Shown here: positions 26,112 to 34,336 of the stretch, piece by piece
Numbering within the stretch: position 1 is the first letter of the stretch
Layout: each line of letters opens with the position of its first letter
Notes under the pieces: model-generated
Seen by the model: only the letters and a program-made list of their open reading frames with translations
Databases searched by the model: none
Told to the model about the DNA's origin: nothing
Position numbers and translations under genes: made by a program
Source: Candidatus Sulfotelmatobacter sp.
Lineage (GTDB): Bacteria; Acidobacteriota; Terriglobia; Terriglobales; Acidobacteriaceae
Direction: 5' to 3'
DNA length: 64,000 nt
Assembly: GCA_030041215.1 (NCBI GenBank)
Contig: JASHOH010000033.1
Location: forward strand, 1-64,000

Positions 26112-27221
26112 CTACTTTCCCCACCCTCCCCGCGAAAGCCGCCGCAATTCTTCCACCGCGTTGATGATCACGTTGTCCGGCACGTCGGCGGCAATTTCTA
26201 CTTTGCCGATCTCACGCGGCAAAACGAAGTGCACGACTCCGCCCTGCGTTTTCTTATCGGCCTGAAGGCGGGCAAGAATCTTGCGCGGATTCACCTTGAT
26301 TTCAGGCAAGCGCCCAAGCCCCAGCACGGCATCGGCGATGCGGCCGGCGGTAACGCTGTCGGTGCGCCCGACAGTCAGCGCTATGTTGGTGGCAGCGATC
26401 AGCCCCCAGGCGACGGCTTCGCCGTGAAGCAGAGTTTTGTATCCAGTTTCAGCTTCAAGAGCGTGGCCGATTGTGTGTCCAAGATTCAAGACGCGGCGCA
26501 AGCCACCTTCATGCTCGTCGGCCGAGACGACTTCAGCTTTCAGCTTTACCGATTGCGCGATGATGCCTTCGATTTCGACCGGGTCGCGCTTGAGAATTTG
26601 CCCACGGTTGGTTTCAAAGCGCAGAAAAAGATCGAGATCGCCGATGATGCCGCACTTAAGAGCCTCGTACAGACCAGCGCGGAATGCGCGGTTGGTCAAC
26701 GTGCTGAGCAGTTCGGGATCGATGAGAACTGTTCGCGGATGATAAAAGGTGCCCAGCAAGTTCTTGCCTGTTGCAAGATTCACTCCCGTCTTGCCACCAA
26801 TCGAGGCATCCAGTTGCGCCAAGATGGTCGTCGGAATCTGCACGAACTCGACCCCGCGCATGTAGAGCGAGGCCAGCAGGCCGGTCACATCGCCGACGAC
26901 ACCTCCGCCGAAGGCGATGAAAACAGCTTTGCGGTCGGCGCCGAGGCGGACAAGCCTCTCAGCGAGCGTTTCGATGGTCTTCAGGTTCTTGGCGCGCTCG
27001 CCGTCGGGCATCTGGATAATCTGAGGTTTGAATCCCGCTGAGTGGAGCGAGCGCAGTAGCTTTGTGCCCCAGCGGCGGCGCACGGGCGGAACCGTCACCA
27101 CGAAAATCTTGCTGGCGTGGGGAACCACATCTGCAAGAAGCGTGCCCGCGCGAGCGAGCAGGCCGTTTTCAATGCGGGCCTGATACGACCGGGGCGGAAT
27201 GTGGATGGTAACCTGCGCCAT
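26112..27221 (-). CDS. aroB: 3-dehydroquinate synthase
   Basis: Converts DAHP to 3-dehydroquinate with NAD+ and a divalent metal, the second step of the shikimate pathway. Start ATG 27221 (MAQVTIHIPPRSY) gives 369 residues, the normal size; the frame open to 27263 adds 14 residues. Motifs seen: FGGGVVGDVTGLLASLYMRG (NAD loop), QIPTTILAQLDASIGGKTGVN with the conserved Lys, GLYEALKCGII, and the metal-binding HTIGHALE and HGEAVAWG. The upstream side is a 28-bp inverted repeat shared with the terC end. Confidence 0.94.
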   Translation of the reverse strand: MAQVTIHIPPRSYQARIENGLLARAGTLLADVVPHASKIFVVTVPPVRRRWGTKLLRSLHSAGFKPQIIQMPDGERAKNLKTIETLAERLVRLGADRKAVFIAFGGGVVGDVTGLLASLYMRGVEFVQIPTTILAQLDASIGGKTGVNLATGKNLLGTFYHPRTVLIDPELLSTLTNRAFRAGLYEALKCGIIGDLDLFLRFETNRGQILKRDPVEIEGIIAQSVKLKAEVVSADEHEGGLRRVLNLGHTIGHALEAETGYKTLLHGEAVAWGLIAATNIALTVGRTDSVTAGRIADAVLGLGRLPEIKVNPRKILARLQADKKTQGGVVHFVLPREIGKVEIAADVPDNVIINAVEELRRLSRGGWGK

Positions 27222-27271
27222 CGGGATTCCATAATAGCGTATCGGCTTCGCGCGCCCGAGCAAAAGACTTT

Positions 27272-27366
27272 TTCACCACAGAGACACAGAGGCACAGAGA
27301 AAAACCAAAACATTTGAAGGTAACCTTTCTATGATTTCCTCTGTGTCTCTGTGTCTCTGTGGTGAA
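27272..27366. repeat. 28-bp inverted repeat, CACAGAGACACAGAG type
   Basis: Left arm 27272-27299 starts TTCACCACAGAGACACAGAG; right arm 27339-27366 ends CTCTGTGGTGAA. The arms are reverse complements with one mismatch in 28 and a 39-base spacer. The right arm lies inside the last codons of the TerC frame. It may act as a bidirectional terminator or be a mobile repeat; no T-tract follows. Confidence 0.8.
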
Positions 27367-28273
27367 TTGGTTCTGATTGCTTGGGAAATCCCAGCGACGC
27401 CGCGATGGAAATCATCAGGATCAGCACAACTATTCCAAGGGTGACCGGAGTCGAAATGGGGAAGCGATCAGCAGTTAGCATTTTTACTCCCACCAACACG
27501 AGCAGCAGCGCCAGCCCGTAGTTCAGGAAGCGAAATGCTTTCATCAGTCCGGAGACAGCAAAGTAGAGTGCCCGCAGCCCCAGTATGGCAAAGACGTTAG
27601 ACGTGTATACGATAAAGGCGTTGAGAGTAACGGCCAGCACTGCGGGAATAGAATCGATCGCAAACAGAACATCTGTAGTTTCGATGACGCCGAGAACAAT
27701 TAACAACGGCGTGGCATAAAAGCCGGTACAGCCGCGCCAGTCGCGAACAAAGAAATGGCCGTCCTGATATTCATCTGTGACCGGCAGGAAATGGCGCACG
27801 GCTCTCACTACCGGATTGTGCGCCGGATCGACACGATGCGGGCCAGTGAATCCCAGGCGCACTCCGCTGTAAATGAGCAACGCGCCGAAACCGTAGAGAA
27901 TCCAGTGAAAGCGGTGAATCAGGCCGACGCCGCTGAGAATGAAGATGCCGCGCATCAGCATGGCTCCGAGGATTCCCCAGAAAAGAACTCGGTGCTGTTC
28001 GGCTTCAGGCACAGCGAAATAGCGAAAAATCACAACAAAGAGAAAAAGATTGTCCACGCTAAGTGAAAGCTCAAGAACATAACCGGTGACGAATTCGAGT
28101 GCGGGCTGTCGCCCTTGCCAGAAGAACAGCAGTGCCGCGAAAGCGGCAGCGAGACAGATCCAGAAGGCTGTGCGGGCGATGGCATGCCGCGGGCTGCTGG
28201 GAGCGCCCAGGCGAAGGTCGAGCGCCAGCATAGCCAGCGCGAAGAGATTGAAGAGCAGCCAGGCAAATAGCAA
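27329..28273 (-). CDS. TerC-family integral membrane protein
   Basis: Membrane protein of the TerC/Alx family (manganese or tellurite-related ion handling) with about nine hydrophobic segments, the conserved LELSLSVDNLFLFVVIFRYF motif in the first third, and the matching ETTDVLFAIDSIPAVLAVT motif in the second half. I place the start at TTG 28273 (LLFAWLLFNLFALAMLALD), because codons from 28339 to 28274 run through an AATCA/TGATT repeat. Likewise the last residues HHRDTETQRKS are encoded by the 28-bp repeat at 27339-27366, so the native C-terminus is probably near SLGFPKQ. Both ends of the open frame thus appear modified by repeats. Confidence 0.88.
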   Translation of the reverse strand: MLFAWLLFNLFALAMLALDLRLGAPSSPRHAIARTAFWICLAAAFAALLFFWQGRQPALEFVTGYVLELSLSVDNLFLFVVIFRYFAVPEAEQHRVLFWGILGAMLMRGIFILSGVGLIHRFHWILYGFGALLIYSGVRLGFTGPHRVDPAHNPVVRAVRHFLPVTDEYQDGHFFVRDWRGCTGFYATPLLIVLGVIETTDVLFAIDSIPAVLAVTLNAFIVYTSNVFAILGLRALYFAVSGLMKAFRFLNYGLALLLVLVGVKMLTADRFPISTPVTLGIVVLILMISIAASLGFPKQSEPIHHRDTETQRKS

Positions 28274-28280
28274 GGTTGTC

Positions 28281-28362
28281 GGAATTTCTGATTTCTGATT
28301 GTTGATTGATAAGCTGACTGCCCGGGCTCCAATCAGCAATCACAAATCAACATCAGCAATTC
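28281..28362. repeat. TGATT / AATCA inverted repeat between M28 and TerC genes
   Basis: A TTTCTGATTTCTGATTGTTG arm (about 28285-28312) faces an AATCAGCAATCACAAATCAA arm (28331-28361). Same family as 6691-6792. It directly abuts the stop of the M28 peptidase gene. Confidence 0.65.
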
Positions 28363-29381
28363 TACTTGGGTGGCAACGGTTCCATCTTGTCGAGAATGCG
28401 GATAGTTTCCAGTATCGTGCTGCCGGTGATCTCAAGACTCTTCGGACTGAGCTTGTCGACCGTGTCCTGCGGAGTATGCCAGAACACGTTGTCGTAACCG
28501 TAGCTGAAATCGATAAGGTCAGCGCACGCTACGCCGCGTTTCAGGAAAGGAAGATGGTCGTCGCTGATTTGCATCGTGCGCGCGAAGAAATGAGATTGAT
28601 AACCCAGACGAGTGGCAGCCTCGTAGACTACATCTTCCAGCCAGGGCGTCGAATTCGATTCGCGCTCGATCTCGAGATCGGCATCGCCGATCATATCAGC
28701 CAGGAGAAAAGCTTTTATTTTTTTCAGAGTTCCGTCGGACTCCCACTTCTCTGCCAGGTGTTTGATTCCATATAAAGCATCTTGCTCAAAAGGGATCTCC
28801 GTATCCGGGCGGATCGATTCCTCGGCATCATCCCAAACCAGCCAGATGCTAAAGCCGTCGTTGGGTTTGCCGCGAAGCTGATTGGCGATTTCGAGCAGCA
28901 GCGCGCTGGAGGAAGCGCCATCGTTGGCGCCAATGTATGACGTGTTGCGCAGCGGGTAATTTGTGTCGTAGTGGCTGGCCACGACGATGATGCCATCTTT
29001 CTGGCCGGGAAATTTGGCGATGATGTTGTGAACGGGAAATTTGCCCTCCGGAGTGTCGGCGGTGAACACGTCGTTTTCGACGTTGTCGGATTTCAAGCGT
29101 GCGAGGAGATAATCCTCGACTTTCTTGTGGTTGGCGCTACCGATGGGCCGCGGACCTAAAGCGACAATTTCTTTCACGTATTGCATGGCGCGCTCGCCAT
29201 CGAACTTGGGAGGCGGGCTCGTATCCGGCGGGAAATTGAGCTTCGGCGTGATCGCGTCGGCGGGGTTATTCGCGGGCGGAGTTTGAACCGTCTCCTTGCT
29301 GCTGGTTTTATCTTGATCGCAGGCAATGGCGATCAGAGCGAGCGCGAGAAGAATAGTCGTGATTTTGATTGAGCGTGGCAC
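28362..29381 (-). CDS. M28-family zinc peptidase lipoprotein, glutaminyl-cyclase-like
   Basis: A 339-residue exported protein with a lipoprotein signal peptide (ITTILLALALIAIAC, Cys 21 as lipidation site). The M28 catalytic core is visible: ASHYDTN (metal His, Asp), IGANDGASSSALLLEIA (second Asp), WLVWDDAEES with the Glu pair, DMIGDADLEI, and a late FWHTPQDTVDKLS with the last metal His. The short insertions, the IGANDGAS motif and the DMIG segment resemble the glutaminyl-peptide cyclotransferase branch more than aminopeptidases, but activity is not certain. Start is ATG 29381. Confidence 0.85.
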   Translation of the reverse strand: MPRSIKITTILLALALIAIACDQDKTSSKETVQTPPANNPADAITPKLNFPPDTSPPPKFDGERAMQYVKEIVALGPRPIGSANHKKVEDYLLARLKSDNVENDVFTADTPEGKFPVHNIIAKFPGQKDGIIVVASHYDTNYPLRNTSYIGANDGASSSALLLEIANQLRGKPNDGFSIWLVWDDAEESIRPDTEIPFEQDALYGIKHLAEKWESDGTLKKIKAFLLADMIGDADLEIERESNSTPWLEDVVYEAATRLGYQSHFFARTMQISDDHLPFLKRGVACADLIDFSYGYDNVFWHTPQDTVDKLSPKSLEITGSTILETIRILDKMEPLPPK

Positions 29382-29480
29382 CAGATGTCCTCAGAGATTT
29401 TTATAACAGCTTCCAAGGCGATGCAGAAATCTCACTGCGTCGGGCGTAACTTCGGTGCCTAAAGGCCGTACGCAGGCAGA

Positions 29481-29831
29481 TCACAAGGCATTCTGGATGA
29501 CCCTTACTGCCGCCTCTGGGTCAGCCACTTCAATGACCAGCTCATTGAATTGCTCGTCGTGCAAATCAATCACTATGGTTTTCTCCGGGTGATGCACGTC
29601 CCAGAAGACTCGCTTGCCATCCTGATGGAAAGTTCCCGCAGTGATGACTCCGGGCACATTAGTCCCAGGCATTCTGATCCCGTGATACCATCCGCGCCCG
29701 ATCTCCGCGTCTGCCCGGACACGCGCAATGTGAACTAACGGTATTTCGAGACTACTCTTGAAGGACCAGAGCTTGTCAGCCCCTCGGACGTGCAACACCA
29801 ATTTGCCTTCCGCTATCGACAGATCAACCAA
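29481..29831 (-). CDS. Small hypothetical protein, PH-domain-like
   Basis: A 116-residue all-beta protein with segments GKLVLHVRGADKLWSFKSSLEIPLVHI, GIRMPGTNVPGVITAG, and VFWDVHHPEKTIVIDLHDEQFNELVIEV, followed by a C-terminal helix. This order resembles small bacterial PH-like domains; identification is by pattern only. No signal peptide or membrane helix. It lies between the M28 gene and the tat operon, about 75 bases from tatC. Confidence 0.7.
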   Translation of the reverse strand: MVDLSIAEGKLVLHVRGADKLWSFKSSLEIPLVHIARVRADAEIGRGWYHGIRMPGTNVPGVITAGTFHQDGKRVFWDVHHPEKTIVIDLHDEQFNELVIEVADPEAAVRVIQNAL

Positions 29832-29905
29832 CTTATCGCCTCAATGATTTAATGTTCCTCTCTTGCGTGGCTCGCTGCGGTTTCTTAAATTTGGGCAGCA
29901 AACTT

Positions 29906-30715
29906 CTACGAAGCTTGCTTCTCCCTGCGCGCCCGTCGCTGGCTGGGATGAACAGCCCAAGCAATGACGATACTGACCACGTACAAAGCCACCATGGGCG
30001 CGGCGAAAATACACATGCTTAAAACATCGGGCGTGGGCGTAACGATCGCGGCCACGATGAAAATCAACAGGATGGCATAACGAAAATTCTTCAACATGAA
30101 ACCGGCCGAGACGATGCCCATAAGCGCCAAAAAGAAAATAAGAATCGGCATCTCGAAGATCAGCCCCATGCCCAGAATAATGCTGAGAAACAGAGACGTG
30201 TATTCGGAGATCGTGATCATGGGCTGGAACTGCCGGCCGAAATGAATCAGGAATCCCAAAGCCTGCGGGTAGACGATTTTGTAGCCGAAGTACCCGCCAG
30301 TGACGAACAGGACGATTGTCGAAAACATGAAGGGCACCACGTAGCGCTTTTCATGGCGGTAAAGGCCGGGTGAAATGAACATCCAGACCTGATAAAGGAC
30401 GAAGGGCGAGGTAACAAACAGGCCGGCGAGCGCGGCGATCTTCAAGTAAAGGTTGAAGGGCTCGACGGGATTCAGGTAGACGAGTTTTTCCGACATGCCA
30501 TTGGCTTTGAGGGCATCGAGAATGGGGCGCTGCATAATGTCGTAGATCCACTCGACTTTCCACCAGCAGGCGAAGAAACCAACCGCCACCGCAGCGATGG
30601 AATAAACCAGCCGTCGGCGAAGCTCCTCAAGGTGATCGAGGAAGCCCATCGTGGGCATCGCTTCGGGCTTTTCTTCCTGCTGCTGCCTCGAAGCTTCCAC
30701 GGCATTGTCAAACAT
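29906..30715 (-). CDS. tatC: Twin-arginine translocase subunit TatC
   Basis: Polytopic receptor of the Tat system that recognises twin-Arg signal peptides and exports folded proteins. The 269-residue protein carries the FLDHLEELRRRL signature after a short cytoplasmic N-terminus, six membrane helices, and the conserved FYxSPGLYxHE-type segment (ISPGLYRHEKRY). Its start overlaps the tatB stop by eight bases, giving a tatB-tatC operon. Confidence 0.95.
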   Translation of the reverse strand: MFDNAVEASRQQQEEKPEAMPTMGFLDHLEELRRRLVYSIAAVAVGFFACWWKVEWIYDIMQRPILDALKANGMSEKLVYLNPVEPFNLYLKIAALAGLFVTSPFVLYQVWMFISPGLYRHEKRYVVPFMFSTIVLFVTGGYFGYKIVYPQALGFLIHFGRQFQPMITISEYTSLFLSIILGMGLIFEMPILIFFLALMGIVSAGFMLKNFRYAILLIFIVAAIVTPTPDVLSMCIFAAPMVALYVVSIVIAWAVHPSQRRARREKQAS

Positions 30716-31103
30716 GCGACTCCTGCTGAGCCGCCGCCGTGGCTACCTCAGGCGATGGTTGAGGGGCGGCAGCCGGCGGTGAATCCGAAGCCGCAGCGCC
30801 CCCAGAATCAGCGGCCGGCTGAATCGAAGGCTCGGCCAGTGTTGCAGGTTCCTTCTGGCGCGGGATGGATTGCTCTGGCACCGGGTTGAGGTTCGCGGCA
30901 CTCAAAGCAGGTTGCGAGGCGCTACGGCTCTTCTCGACTTCTAGGTGTGCGATTTCGCTCTCGATCTGCGATCGAAATTCATTAGAGGCACGGCGCAGTT
31001 CAGCGAGCAGGCGTCCAGCCTGGCGAGCGATCTCCGGCAGTTTTTTCGGCCCAAACAGAATCAGGACCAGAAAGAACAGGAAAATGGTGTCGGAGAAGCT
31101 CAT
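30708..31103 (-). CDS. tatB: Twin-arginine translocase subunit TatB/TatA
   Basis: Membrane-anchored Tat component. Start ATG 31103 gives MSFSDTIFLFFLVLILFGPKKLPEIARQ: one N-terminal membrane helix, the conserved FGPKKLPE hinge and an amphipathic helix. The remainder is a long Pro/Ala-rich tail, making it 131 residues, longer than a TatA, so TatB is the better label. The frame upstream to 31178 is open but adds 25 residues including an unlikely second hydrophobic stretch. It is divergent from the S41 protease gene. Confidence 0.9.
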   Translation of the reverse strand: MSFSDTIFLFFLVLILFGPKKLPEIARQAGRLLAELRRASNEFRSQIESEIAHLEVEKSRSASQPALSAANLNPVPEQSIPRQKEPATLAEPSIQPAADSGGAAASDSPPAAAPQPSPEVATAAAQQESHV

Positions 31104-31316
31104 TGGCACAATGATAATGCGGCAGGAAAAAAGCGGCAACGGATGCATTTTCCGGAACTTCCCTGCTCGCGAACGCATCTCAAATAAAGGAGTTTTCTGC
31201 GCTGATTACCATGGTGACGACCGTGGTCCGAAGCAGCATATAAAAATGATATACTGCGTTCATTCAGCGCGGCATCTGGGGTGAAGCAGCAACCCCGAAA
31301 AGAAGGACAATTTACG

Positions 31317-32921
31317 ATGGTTCGTAGTTCTCGCCGATCTCTTTTCCTGGTAGTTTTTTTTCTCCTTGCCTGCGGTTTTCTGGGCATCCTTTTTGCCCAG
31401 CGAACTGGTCAGCAGACGTCGCTCAGCAGCGACTCCGATGTCAAAGACAGCCTCAAGGAGTTCTCCGACGTCTACGCCATTGTCGAGGAGAACTACGCCG
31501 AGCCGGTCAATCCCGACAAGGCCATTTACAACGGCGCTATCCCAGGCATGCTGCACGCGCTCGATCCGCACTCGAACTTCTTTGATCCCAAGTCTTATGC
31601 CCTGATGCGCGAAGACCAGCGCGGCAAATACTACGGCGTGGGTATGACCGTCGGGCCGCGCAACAACAAAGTCATCGTGATTTTCCCATTCGTCGGCACA
31701 CCGGCCTATAAGGCGGGAATTCACCCCGGCGACGTGATCATTGCCGTCGACGGCAAGTCGACCGAAAACATGTCCACACCTGATGTGGCCGACATGCTGA
31801 AGGGGCCAAAGGGAACTACGGTTCATATCAGCATCGCGCGCGAGGGCGTGGAGAAGCCCATGGAATTCACCCTGGTGCGCGATGAGATCCCGCGCTACAG
31901 CGTCGATGTTCACTTCATGATCCGGCCGGGCATCGGATACATGCACGTGACCGGGTTCAACGAGACTACGGAAGAAGAAGTATCTAAGGCACTCGATGAA
32001 TTCGGCGATCTGAAGGGCCTGATTCTCGATCTGCGCGGCAACCCCGGCGGCCTGCTCAGCGAAGGCGTGGGAGTGGCCGACAAGTTCCTGAAGAAGAATC
32101 AGCTAATCGTCTCTCATCACGGCCGCGCATCGGCGGAAAAGCGCTATGTGGCGCAACACGGAAATGGCGGCAAGGATTATCCGCTGGTCGTGCTGGTGAA
32201 TCGACTCACGGCATCGGCCGCCGAGATCGTTTCCGGTGCGATTCAAGACCACGACCGCGGCCTGATCGTGGGTGAAGTCACGTTCGGCAAAGGCCTCGTG
32301 CAGACGGTCTACCCGTTGGCCGAGAACACCGGGCTGGCCCTGACGACTGCGCACTACTACACCCCGAGCGGACGTCTGATTCAACGCGACTACAGCAATA
32401 TCTCGCTATACGACTACTACTACAACCGCGACTCCGATGTAGCCAACAACACGGCCAACCGTGAAGTAAAGCTCACCGACAGCGGTCGCACGGTTTATGG
32501 CGGTGGTGGAATAACCCCGGACGTAATCATTCCTCCGGTGAAAAGCAATCACTTCCAGGACACGCTGCTGCAGCACTACGCGTTCTTCAACTTCGCCAAG
32601 CGCTATGTCGTGAATCATCATCCGACCAAGAGCTTTGAAGTCGATGATGCGGTGATGCAGGAGTTCCGGAAATCACTGGACGAAGAAGGCATTACCTACA
32701 CGCAGGCCGATCTGCTCGACAACGCAGACTGGTTGAAATCGAACATCAAGGCCGAAATCTTCGTGGACGCCTTCGGTCAGGATGAAGGCCTGAAGGTCCG
32801 CGCCGAAACCGATCCCGAAGTAATGAAGGGACTGGAGCTGCTGCCGCAAGCCAAAGCGCTGGTCGACAATGCGAAGAAGATTGTGGCCGAGCACAACGCA
32901 GCAGGCGCATTCAATAGATAG
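31317..32921 (+). CDS. ctpA: S41-family C-terminal processing protease
   Basis: Periplasmic serine protease. Start ATG 31317 has AAGGA nine bases upstream; the N-terminus is a signal anchor (RSLFLVVFFLLACGFLGILFA). A PDZ domain follows (MTVGPRNNKVIVIFPFVGTP...IIAVDGKST), then the tail-protease catalytic domain with GLILDLRGNPGGLL, NRLTASAAEIVSGAIQDHDRG holding the catalytic Ser, and the VTFGKGLVQT motif with the catalytic Lys. The 180-residue C-terminal part after GGITPD is longer than in E. coli-independent CtpA types and resembles the CtpA/Prc variants of Acidobacteriota. A terminator-like hairpin follows at 32960. Confidence 0.92.
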   Translation: MVRSSRRSLFLVVFFLLACGFLGILFAQRTGQQTSLSSDSDVKDSLKEFSDVYAIVEENYAEPVNPDKAIYNGAIPGMLHALDPHSNFFDPKSYALMREDQRGKYYGVGMTVGPRNNKVIVIFPFVGTPAYKAGIHPGDVIIAVDGKSTENMSTPDVADMLKGPKGTTVHISIAREGVEKPMEFTLVRDEIPRYSVDVHFMIRPGIGYMHVTGFNETTEEEVSKALDEFGDLKGLILDLRGNPGGLLSEGVGVADKFLKKNQLIVSHHGRASAEKRYVAQHGNGGKDYPLVVLVNRLTASAAEIVSGAIQDHDRGLIVGEVTFGKGLVQTVYPLAENTGLALTTAHYYTPSGRLIQRDYSNISLYDYYYNRDSDVANNTANREVKLTDSGRTVYGGGGITPDVIIPPVKSNHFQDTLLQHYAFFNFAKRYVVNHHPTKSFEVDDAVMQEFRKSLDEEGITYTQADLLDNADWLKSNIKAEIFVDAFGQDEGLKVRAETDPEVMKGLELLPQAKALVDNAKKIVAEHNAAGAFNR

Positions 32922-32959
32922 TGTTGGAAGTAAAGGTTTCAAAGTTTCAAAGACACGGA

Positions 32960-32986
32960 GGTCCGGGAATTTTCCGGGCCTTTGTT
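32960..32986 (+). terminator. Terminator-like hairpin after the S41 protease gene
   Basis: GGTCCGG pairs with CCGGGCC (one G-T wobble), loop GAATTTT, followed by TTTGTT. It sits about 40 bases after the protease stop codon. Confidence 0.55.
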
Positions 32987-33002
32987 GCTTCTGCTCTTTG
33001 GC

Positions 33003-33118
33003 GTCATCCTGAGCGGAGCCGTTTCTCATGCGGAGCGAAGGATCTCCTTGCCCACAGCTCAATGGGCGTTGCGATTCCTCACCCCACCGGTGAAAGCGCG
33101 GGGCTTCGGAATGACGCC
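33003..33118 (+). repeat. Composite interspersed repeat, copy 3
   Basis: Starts GTCATCCTGAGCGGAGCC and ends TTCGGAATGACGCC; internal GATCTCCTTGCCCACAG, GATTCCTCACCCC and GTGAAAGCGCGGGG segments match the copies at 8000-8117 and 25944-26090. Confidence 0.78.
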
Positions 33119-33206
33119 TCAGCTGTCGGGGTTTAGGCCGCCTCTGAAACCTTGAAACTTTGAAACCTCTATGTGACAATCCGCCACAGAAGCGGATGGA
33201 GCAGGC

Positions 33207-33740
33207 TTGAGGTCAATCACACTGGCACTGGCGGTCGCATTGGCGTTGCTTGCCGGTTGGACCGATTGGCGCTGGCGGCGAATCCCCAACTGGCTGACTG
33301 TACCGGGATTTGTGGCGGGTCTTGCAGTGAACTCGGCCACCGCCGGCTGGGGCGGATTGAAAACCTCCCTGCTCGGCACCGGCTTGGGGTTGTTGTTGTT
33401 GCTGCCTTTTGTGCTGTTGCACAGCTTGGGCGCAGGCGATTGGAAGCTGGCTGGCGCTTTAGGTGCGCTCGTTGGTCCGGCCGTCCTGGCCGATGTGCTC
33501 ATGGGGTCAGTTTTTGTCGCCGGACTGATGGCCTTCGCGCTCGTGATCTACAAACGGCGCATTAAGGAAACGCTGCGCAATATCGGGGCCATGCTGGCGT
33601 CCATGGTTCGCCTGCGCATGCCCGGAGTGGAGGTTTCGCTGGACAATCCGCAATCGTTGAAAGTCCCCTACGGAGTGGCGCTGGCATTGAGCACGGTGCT
33701 TTACGGCGTGTGGAGTTTGAAGATGCGGGGAGCGCATTAG
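33207..33740 (+). CDS. Prepilin peptidase (A24, TadV/CpaA-like)
   Basis: Inner-membrane aspartyl protease that trims Flp/Tad prepilins. The 177-residue protein has about five hydrophobic helices; the two catalytic Asp residues are in GWTDWRWRRIPNWL near the N-terminus and in LGAGDWKLAGALG in the middle. Short length without the N-terminal methylase domain fits the TadV class. Start is TTG 33207, since the ATG just upstream leads to an immediate stop in another frame. The TadE-like gene begins three bases after its stop, so they form one operon. Confidence 0.88.
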   Translation: MRSITLALAVALALLAGWTDWRWRRIPNWLTVPGFVAGLAVNSATAGWGGLKTSLLGTGLGLLLLLPFVLLHSLGAGDWKLAGALGALVGPAVLADVLMGSVFVAGLMAFALVIYKRRIKETLRNIGAMLASMVRLRMPGVEVSLDNPQSLKVPYGVALALSTVLYGVWSLKMRGAH

Positions 33741-33742
33741 CC

Positions 33743-34336
33743 ATGAAGAAATGGAACATGAAAGTGCGCAATCTGGCCCAGGATACAAGCGCAAGCGAGA
33801 TCGCGGAGTTCGCTGCCGTCCTGCCGATTCTGCTCATGATCCTGATCGGGATTTTCTGGTTCGGGCAGGCCTTCCGCATTTACGGCACGATCACTCACGC
33901 GGCACGCGAAGGTGCCAGGGCGGCCGTAGCTCCGCTATGCGCGACTTGCTCCGGTACAAACAATGCATCACAGAACGCCTGGACCGCGGTGCAGTCCGCG
34001 CTGAACGCCGCCAACCTGGATCCAACCCAATCACAGCAGCCAACCGTTCTCCCGCCCGTCTGCCCATGCGGCGCAGGATCTTCCGCCACAGCCTGCTCGG
34101 GAACTGGAACCGCGCCGCAACCGGCGAGCTGCGACAGTTCGCAAGCCAACATCTGTGTTCAGGGCACGATGGGCCAAACAGTCGCCCTGTCGACATCCGC
34201 GTCAGGCGGTGCTGGTACTTGCGGAGTATCGGTCAGTCTTCAGTATCCTTACACGTTTTGGCTGCCGGGGGCTTCCATCGGAAATCGGACCATTTACCTG
34301 CGGGCGCAGGCCGAGATGAGGTCTGAAAGTCAATGA
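33743..34336 (+). CDS. tadE: TadE-like minor pilin / pilus assembly protein
   Basis: A 197-residue protein with a TadE-like N-terminus: a polar leader, then SEIAEFAAVLPILLMILIGIFWFGQAF, whose Glu-containing start of the hydrophobic segment is the usual prepilin cleavage context. The rest is Cys/Ser/Thr-rich (eight or more Cys) and ends in a pilin-like strand. Start ATG 33743 follows the peptidase stop directly. The next gene's ATG overlaps its stop (ATGA), showing translational coupling. Confidence 0.85.
   Translation: MKKWNMKVRNLAQDTSASEIAEFAAVLPILLMILIGIFWFGQAFRIYGTITHAAREGARAAVAPLCATCSGTNNASQNAWTAVQSALNAANLDPTQSQQPTVLPPVCPCGAGSSATACSGTGTAPQPASCDSSQANICVQGTMGQTVALSTSASGGAGTCGVSVSLQYPYTFWLPGASIGNRTIYLRAQAEMRSESQ

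Larger units (their letters stand above)
32934..33168. repeat. 17-bp inverted arms enclosing a composite interspersed repeat
   Basis: AGGTTTCAAAGTTTCAA at 32934-32950 is repeated exactly in reverse complement at 33152-33168. Between them lie a hairpin and a full composite repeat (33003-33118). The same kind of nesting is seen at 4151-4296. Confidence 0.75.

Noticed and set aside
26094-27041. Plus-strand open frame of 315 codons over aroB
   Set aside because: Antisense shadow of a clear aroB with all motifs.
27272-27366. CRISPR-like or terminator reading of the CACAGAG repeat
   Set aside because: Only two inverted arms, no regularly spaced direct repeats, and no T-tract.
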